The position numbers were made by a program, and so were the translations under genes. Positions 6,348-9,448 of a stretch of 9,448 bases of DNA are shown one piece after another. The notes beneath the pieces are model-generated. The model searched no databases. It worked only from the letters and a program-made list of their open reading frames with translations, and was not told the DNA's origin. Each line of letters starts with the position of its first letter. Positions within the stretch are counted from its first letter, which is position 1. The stretch is from UBA4738 sp002413305 (lineage in GTDB: Bacteria > Actinomycetota > UBA4738): NCBI GenBank assembly GCA_036847185.1, contig DAIUAM010000080.1:1-9448 (forward strand). The letters run 5' to 3'.

Positions 6348-8198
6348 TCATGAGAACGCCGGTTCGATCTCGAGCAGCCCGGTGGAGGCCTCCGACCACT
6401 CGACCATGGAAAGCGCGTCGGTGGGGCAGCGTTCGATGCACAGCCCGCACCGGATGCAGCGCTCCTCCTGCAGGATCAGCGCGCTGGCCGGTTCCGGCTG
6501 TGGCTCGCCGGTGACCTCCTCCATCGGCAGGATCCGGATGCAGTGCTCTGGGCAGATGTCCACGCAGCCACCGCACAGGATGCACAGGTCGACGTCCAGC
6601 CAGATGTTGAGGAAGCACTGTAGGCACCGGGCGGATTCGAGCCTCGCCTGCGCCTCGGTGTAGCCGAGCTCGATCTCGGGCACGCCGATCCTTCGCTCGG
6701 TGGAGACCGTGGGGATCTCCACGCGGGGCACCGCGTCGTACCCGAGGACCGGGCGGTTCACCACCTGCAGCGGGATCGTCCTGCCGACCCTGGTGGGCGC
6801 CGGAGCGGGCGGCGCCTCGCCCGCGAGGAACCGGTGGATCGACGCGGCGGCCCGCCGGCCGTCCCCGATGGCGTCGATGAGGTTCCGCGGCCCGAACGCC
6901 ACGTCGCCGCCCGAGTAGATCCCCGGAGCCGAGGTGGCCAGCGACTCCCGGTCGACAGCGATGGTCCCCCGCGGGCTGACCTCGACCCCGTCATCGGGCT
7001 GGAGCCACGACAGGTCGGGGGCCTGGCCGATGGCCAGGATGACCGAGTCGCACGGGATCACGGATTCGGTTCCCTCCACGAACCGGGGGTTGAACCGGCC
7101 GTCGGTGTCGAACACCGACGAGACCCGAAGCGTTTCGAGCCCCTCCACCCGATGCTCCCCGACGATCCGCTTGGGACCCTGCCGATGGATGAACTCGATG
7201 TGTTCCTTCTCCGCCTCCTCGATCTCGTACTCGTGCGCGGGCATCTCGCTCCGCGCCTCGAGGGAGACCACCTGCACCTGGCGCGCTCCCAGTCGCTTGG
7301 CCACCCGCGCCGCGTCGAACGCTGCCGTGGCCGCGGCATCCGCGCCGTCCATGTTCGACTCGGGCCGGTCCTGGGGCTGGCGCCTGCCCGCCGCCAGCTC
7401 CCGGAGGGCCGAGCGGGCCGCGTCGAGGGCCACGTTCCCGCCCCCGATGACCAGGACCCGGTCCCCCAGCTCGACGCGGTACCCGAGGTTCGCGTTGATC
7501 AGGAAATCCACGGCCTTCAACACCCCGTCCAGTTGGATCCCGGGGATGGTGAGGTCTCGGCTGCGAAGCGCGCCCACGCCGACGAAAACCGCGTCGAAGC
7601 CGTCGGCCCGGAGCGAGGCGAGCGAGAAGTCGCGGCCCAGACGCAGGCCGGTTCGAAGCTCCACGCCCAGGTCGAGGATCGCCTGGATCTCCCCTTCCAT
7701 CACGTCCCGGCGAAGCCGGTAGGGCGGGATCCCCAGCACCATCATGCCGCCAGGTCGATCCTGCCCCTCGAAGACCACCGGGCGGTAGCCGAAGGCCGCC
7801 AGGTCGTGGGCGCAGGCCAGGCCGGCAGGGCCGGCGCCGATCACCGCGACGCGCTCGCCCCGCCCGGGCATGATCCGGACGGCCCGTCGCCACATCCGGT
7901 CGCCTTCGTCGCTCTCCACTCCCGCGTGCTCGCAGGCGAAGCGCTTCAGGGCCCGGATGGCGATCGGCTCGTCGATGACCCCACGCCGGCAGGCCAGTTC
8001 GCACGGCGCCGCGCACACACGGCCGCAGATCGACGGGAACGGGTTGGGCATCCTGGCGGTGAGGTAGGCCAGGTCGTCATCGCCGGCCGCGATCGCGCTG
8101 ACGTAGCGCCCGGCGGTGGTGAGCACCGGGCAGGCGCGGGTGCAGGGTACGTTCTCGTCGAGCCATCCGGCACCGGCGGTCGTCGTCTCGAACCGCAC
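6348..8198 (-). CDS. GltD-like FAD/NAD(P)-binding oxidoreductase with ferredoxin domain
   Basis: A 616-residue cytoplasmic-type flavoprotein. In order: an N-terminal cysteine domain (C19-x3-C23, then C58, C62, C66, C70); an FAD Rossmann motif GAGPAG (121-126); an NAD(P)-binding motif GGGNVA (252-257); the C-terminal FAD motif around SGGDVAFGPRNLIDAIGDG; and a di-cluster 4Fe-4S ferredoxin domain with C539/C542/C545/C549 and C581/C584/C587/C591. ARCLQC (C525, C528) precedes the ferredoxin domain. It belongs to the glutamate synthase small-subunit family, but no large subunit is present and the gene sits inside a cytochrome bc operon, 10 nt before cytochrome b. The inferred job is electron transfer between NAD(P)H, flavin, iron-sulfur clusters and the membrane complex. 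About 30 extra residues (269-298) interrupt the NAD(P) domain. GTG 8198 lies 4 nt after the upstream stop, with GGAGG about 10 nt before it. The direction of electron flow cannot be read. Confidence 0.9.
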   Translation of the reverse strand: MRFETTTAGAGWLDENVPCTRACPVLTTAGRYVSAIAAGDDDLAYLTARMPNPFPSICGRVCAAPCELACRRGVIDEPIAIRALKRFACEHAGVESDEGDRMWRRAVRIMPGRGERVAVIGAGPAGLACAHDLAAFGYRPVVFEGQDRPGGMMVLGIPPYRLRRDVMEGEIQAILDLGVELRTGLRLGRDFSLASLRADGFDAVFVGVGALRSRDLTIPGIQLDGVLKAVDFLINANLGYRVELGDRVLVIGGGNVALDAARSALRELAAGRRQPQDRPESNMDGADAAATAAFDAARVAKRLGARQVQVVSLEARSEMPAHEYEIEEAEKEHIEFIHRQGPKRIVGEHRVEGLETLRVSSVFDTDGRFNPRFVEGTESVIPCDSVILAIGQAPDLSWLQPDDGVEVSPRGTIAVDRESLATSAPGIYSGGDVAFGPRNLIDAIGDGRRAAASIHRFLAGEAPPAPAPTRVGRTIPLQVVNRPVLGYDAVPRVEIPTVSTERRIGVPEIELGYTEAQARLESARCLQCFLNIWLDVDLCILCGGCVDICPEHCIRILPMEEVTGEPQPEPASALILQEERCIRCGLCIERCPTDALSMVEWSEASTGLLEIEPAFS

Positions 8199-8202
8199 CG
8201 GG

Positions 8203-8460
8203 CTACCGCCTCCGCCCCTTCTGCAGGCCGACGAAGAGCCACGAGAGGGCCACGAAGAAGACGATCACCCAGGCGGTGACCAGAGCGTCCCGCGCGTGAG
8301 GCGTGACATGCGTCGTGAGGTAGGCAAGCAACCGGTTCGGCACGAACAGGAAACCGGCCCACGCGAGCACCAGGGTGAGCCCGGCCTTCCAGCTGGCTCG
8401 GCCCCAGGACTCCGCGCTCCGCGGATCAGGGTTGTCCTTCGCGTTCCGAGTCGCGTCCAC
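8203..8460 (-). CDS. Small two-helix membrane protein, first gene of the bc operon
   Basis: An 85-residue protein that I do not recognise. It has two hydrophobic segments (about 27-48 and 59-79) joined by a short His-containing turn (THVTPHARD, 50-58). The polar N-terminus is followed by WGRASWK, and the C-terminus is basic (QKGRRR), which predicts the C-terminus in the cytoplasm. It has no cysteine and no heme or metal motif. It ends 4 nt before the GltD-like gene, so it is very likely an accessory or assembly subunit, or a membrane anchor for that flavoprotein; this rests on position only. GTG 8460 is chosen because a GGGGGG run lies just upstream. An alternative GTG at 8499 adds 13 residues and has only a weak GGA before it. 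Confidence 0.7.
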   Translation of the reverse strand: MDATRNAKDNPDPRSAESWGRASWKAGLTLVLAWAGFLFVPNRLLAYLTTHVTPHARDALVTAWVIVFFVALSWLFVGLQKGRRR

Positions 8461-8508
8461 GAACCCCCCAGTGGTCCAACGGAGTCTGCCAGCTTCCACG
8501 GGGAAGTT

Positions 8509-8520
8509 CCAGCAGGCTGG
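8509..8520. repeat. Short inverted repeat near the start of the bc operon
   Basis: CCAGC (8509-8513) and GCTGG (8516-8520) form a perfect 5-bp inverted repeat with a 2-bp spacer. It lies 10-50 bp upstream of the two candidate starts of the small membrane protein, on the minus-strand side of the divergent region. It is a possible operator, but it is short enough to arise by chance. Confidence 0.25.
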
Positions 8521-8645
8521 TTCGTCCCCGCGGATCGATTAGCGGAGTGTGCGCTAGCCTGGCGAGTCGCGGTCCTGCCGAACGGCCCCGCAACAGCCGG
8601 ACCTTCGGCCCCATGACGGGGTCCAGGGCTCCGCTTGCAGTCCGC

Positions 8646-8661
8646 CGAGCCGTCCGGCTCG
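8646..8661. repeat. Perfect hairpin, 6-bp stem, 4-nt loop
   Basis: CGAGCC (8646-8651) and GGCTCG (8656-8661) are exact inverse complements around GTCC. It sits 55-70 bp upstream of the cupredoxin start and shares three bases (TCG, 8659-8661) with the next inverted repeat, so the two could form alternative structures in a leader RNA or together form a protein-binding site. No function is known. Confidence 0.5.
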
Positions 8662-8683
8662 TATCCCTGTGGGATCGATACGA
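8659..8683. promoter_or_regulatory. Inverted repeat upstream of the cupredoxin gene, possible operator
   Basis: TCGTATC (8659-8665) and GATACGA (8677-8683) are exact inverse complements with an 11-bp spacer that itself contains CCC and GGG able to pair. The 18-bp centre-to-centre spacing would suit a dimeric regulator on adjacent major grooves; it could instead fold as a leader hairpin. It lies about 35 bp before the chosen start of the cupredoxin gene, between it and the divergent bc operon. A regulatory role is inferred from symmetry and position only. Confidence 0.4.
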
Positions 8684-8716
8684 CAGTCCGCCACCATGAG
8701 AGGAGATCGAAGAGCC

Positions 8717-9160
8717 ATGGGACACCGATCGCACATGACGAAGTCGATGGCCGGCCTGGCCGTTACCGTGGCCTTGCTGGGCGCGGCCTGCGGGAAGAGC
8801 TCGCCGAGTACCGCCCCTCCCACCACGCCGGGGGCGACAACGTCCTCGCCGGCCGCCACGACCCCGCCTCCCGCATCCCCGTCCCTGTCGCCCGGGGTCC
8901 TCACGGTCCAGCAAGGGGCGGGGGGCGCGCTCGTCTTCGCGCCGGCGACCTTCTCGGTGAAGGAGGGGAGCGAGATCACCGTCAGCAACGTCGGGCTCGT
9001 GGCGCACACGTTCACGGTCGTGGGGAAGAACATCGACGTGGTGAACCAACCCGGCCAGCCCCAGAACGTGAAGATCGACCTGTCGCCCGGTACCTACCAG
9101 TTCATCTGCCGGTTCCACGTCAGCTTCGGCATGAAGGGCACGATGACGGTCACCGACTGA
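8717..9160 (+). CDS. Cupredoxin (plastocyanin-like) lipoprotein
   Basis: A 147-residue secreted blue-copper protein. Residues 7-25 form a signal peptide ending in LLGAAC, so Cys25 is the likely lipidation site (glycine at -3 makes the lipobox slightly atypical). A Pro/Thr/Ser-rich linker (about 28-60) leads to a cupredoxin domain (about 61-147). Type 1 copper ligands are visible in the correct order: His97 in VAHTF, then Cys131, His134 and Met139 in FICRFHVSFGMKG. Its probable role is a membrane-tethered electron carrier outside the cell, possibly accepting electrons from the divergently encoded bc-type complex. ATG 8717 is preferred, with AGGAG ending about 12 nt upstream. ATG 8735 would give a more compact signal peptide, and ATG 8696 would use up the AGGAG. 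Another possibility is a copper-binding protein with a non-respiratory role. Confidence 0.9.
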   Translation: MGHRSHMTKSMAGLAVTVALLGAACGKSSPSTAPPTTPGATTSSPAATTPPPASPSLSPGVLTVQQGAGGALVFAPATFSVKEGSEITVSNVGLVAHTFTVVGKNIDVVNQPGQPQNVKIDLSPGTYQFICRFHVSFGMKGTMTVTD

Positions 9161-9178
9161 GGTTCGGCGACCGACCTC
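9159..9178. terminator. Possible bidirectional terminator hairpin between convergent genes
   Basis: GAGGTTCGG (9159-9167) pairs with CCGACCTC (9171-9178) through a CGA loop, giving eight base pairs with one bulged T. It occupies the 24-bp space between the cupredoxin stop and the stop of the second Rieske gene. There is no U-tract on either side, so it is not a classic intrinsic terminator. Confidence 0.35.
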
Positions 9179-9184
9179 ACCCAC

Positions 9185-9448
9185 TCAGGCGGTGGCCACG
9201 ACCTGGCCAGTGGAAGCGTCCACGGTGACCGGGATCGCGGGGAGCGGCGTGGGCGCCGGGCCGGCGATCGGCTGGGCATGCTGAGACGGGTCGAACTCCG
9301 CGCCGTGGCAGGGGCAGAACAGCAGCTTCGCGCGCTGGTCGTATTCGACCAGGCAGCCCGCGTGGGTGCAGACGCGGCTGTACGCGGCGACCTTGTCCTG
9401 GGCGAGCCGGACCAGCACGGCCGGGCCCTGCGAGGGATCGTTGAAGTT
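9185..9448 (-). CDS. Rieske 2Fe-2S protein, C-terminal part (cut by window edge)
   Basis: The last 87 residues of a gene whose 5' end lies beyond the window. The Rieske motifs are CTHAGC (27-32 of the visible part) and CPCHGA (45-50). Ligands Cys27, His29, Cys45 and His48 and the disulfide pair Cys32/Cys47 are all present. The tail GPAPTPLPAIPV (about 60-71) is typical of small stand-alone Rieske proteins. It differs clearly from the Rieske encoded at 4388-4987, so it is a second, separately evolved family member rather than a recent copy. It is convergent with the cupredoxin gene, with 24 bp between the stops. What precedes it, such as a signal peptide or a fused domain, cannot be seen. Its electron partners are unknown. 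Confidence 0.9.
   Translation of the reverse strand, partial: NFNDPSQGPAVLVRLAQDKVAAYSRVCTHAGCLVEYDQRAKLLFCPCHGAEFDPSQHAQPIAGPAPTPLPAIPVTVDASTGQVVATA

Larger units (their letters stand above)
8638..8692. repeat. Direct repeat of CAGTCCGCC flanking the inverted repeats
   Basis: The nine bases CAGTCCGCC occur at 8638-8646 and again at 8684-8692, same orientation, 46 bp apart. The copies bracket the two inverted repeats almost exactly. This may be a regulator half-site pair or chance in GC-rich DNA. Confidence 0.4.

Noticed and set aside
5099..6514. A 471-codon plus-strand open frame antisense to the cytochrome b genes
   Set aside because: Low-complexity charged sequence with no domain; the opposite strand encodes heme-ligand histidines at the right spacing.
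6834..8279. A 481-codon plus-strand open frame antisense to the GltD-like gene
   Set aside because: The composition is Arg/Asp/Gly/Pro-rich with no motif, and the minus-strand reading has full FAD, NAD(P) and ferredoxin motifs.
8555..8560. TAGCCT as a -10 box (TANNNT) for the cupredoxin gene
   Set aside because: No matching -35 element is visible at the right distance, and it lies more than 150 bp from the start codon. Support is too weak to list as a promoter.
8601..8623. CCCC-ATGAC-GGGG pairing with flanking GGA/TCC as a terminator or leader hairpin
   Set aside because: The stem is short and interrupted by a large bulge, and it is not positioned at the end of any gene.

Overview
The window is uniformly GC-rich with dense, tightly packed genes, many GTG starts and little non-coding DNA. 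This suggests an actinobacterium or a similar high-GC soil or thermophilic lineage. The respiratory genes are not the usual QcrCAB of Streptomyces or Mycobacterium, which have one long cytochrome b and a di-heme cytochrome c. Here cytochrome b is split as in b6f complexes, which points to a deep-branching actinobacterial or Chloroflexota/Dormibacterota-like genome. That placement is inference only.

Left block (1-3855, plus strand): a three-gene cassette of a PadR-family regulator, an ABC ATPase of the MacB/LolD/FtsE type and an 843-residue FtsX-like permease. Both junctions are ATGA start/stop overlaps, so the three are almost certainly one translationally coupled operon. The substrate cannot be read from the sequence.

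Central block (3915 to about 8499, minus strand, convergent with the first): a six-gene operon. In transcription order it holds a small two-helix membrane protein, a GltD-like FAD/NAD(P) oxidoreductase with a C-terminal di-cluster ferredoxin domain, a b6-type cytochrome b, a subunit IV-like cytochrome b C-terminal protein, a Rieske 2Fe-2S protein and a membrane-anchored mono-heme cytochrome c. Gaps are 10 nt or less, or overlaps. The core is a quinol:cytochrome c oxidoreductase. The soluble flavin/iron-sulfur partner suggests that this complex exchanges electrons with NAD(P)H or ferredoxin as well as quinol and cytochrome c. This is the most interesting system in the window.

Right block (8500-9448): a 200-250 bp divergent intergenic region with two adjoining inverted repeats and a flanking direct repeat precedes a plus-strand cupredoxin lipoprotein, a plausible mobile electron carrier. 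Convergent to it, and cut by the window edge, is the C-terminal half of a second, unrelated Rieske protein. The region from 3915 onwards therefore looks like a respiratory redox island with two Rieske proteins, one cytochrome c and one blue-copper protein. No tRNA, rRNA, CRISPR array, insertion sequence or prophage signal was seen.
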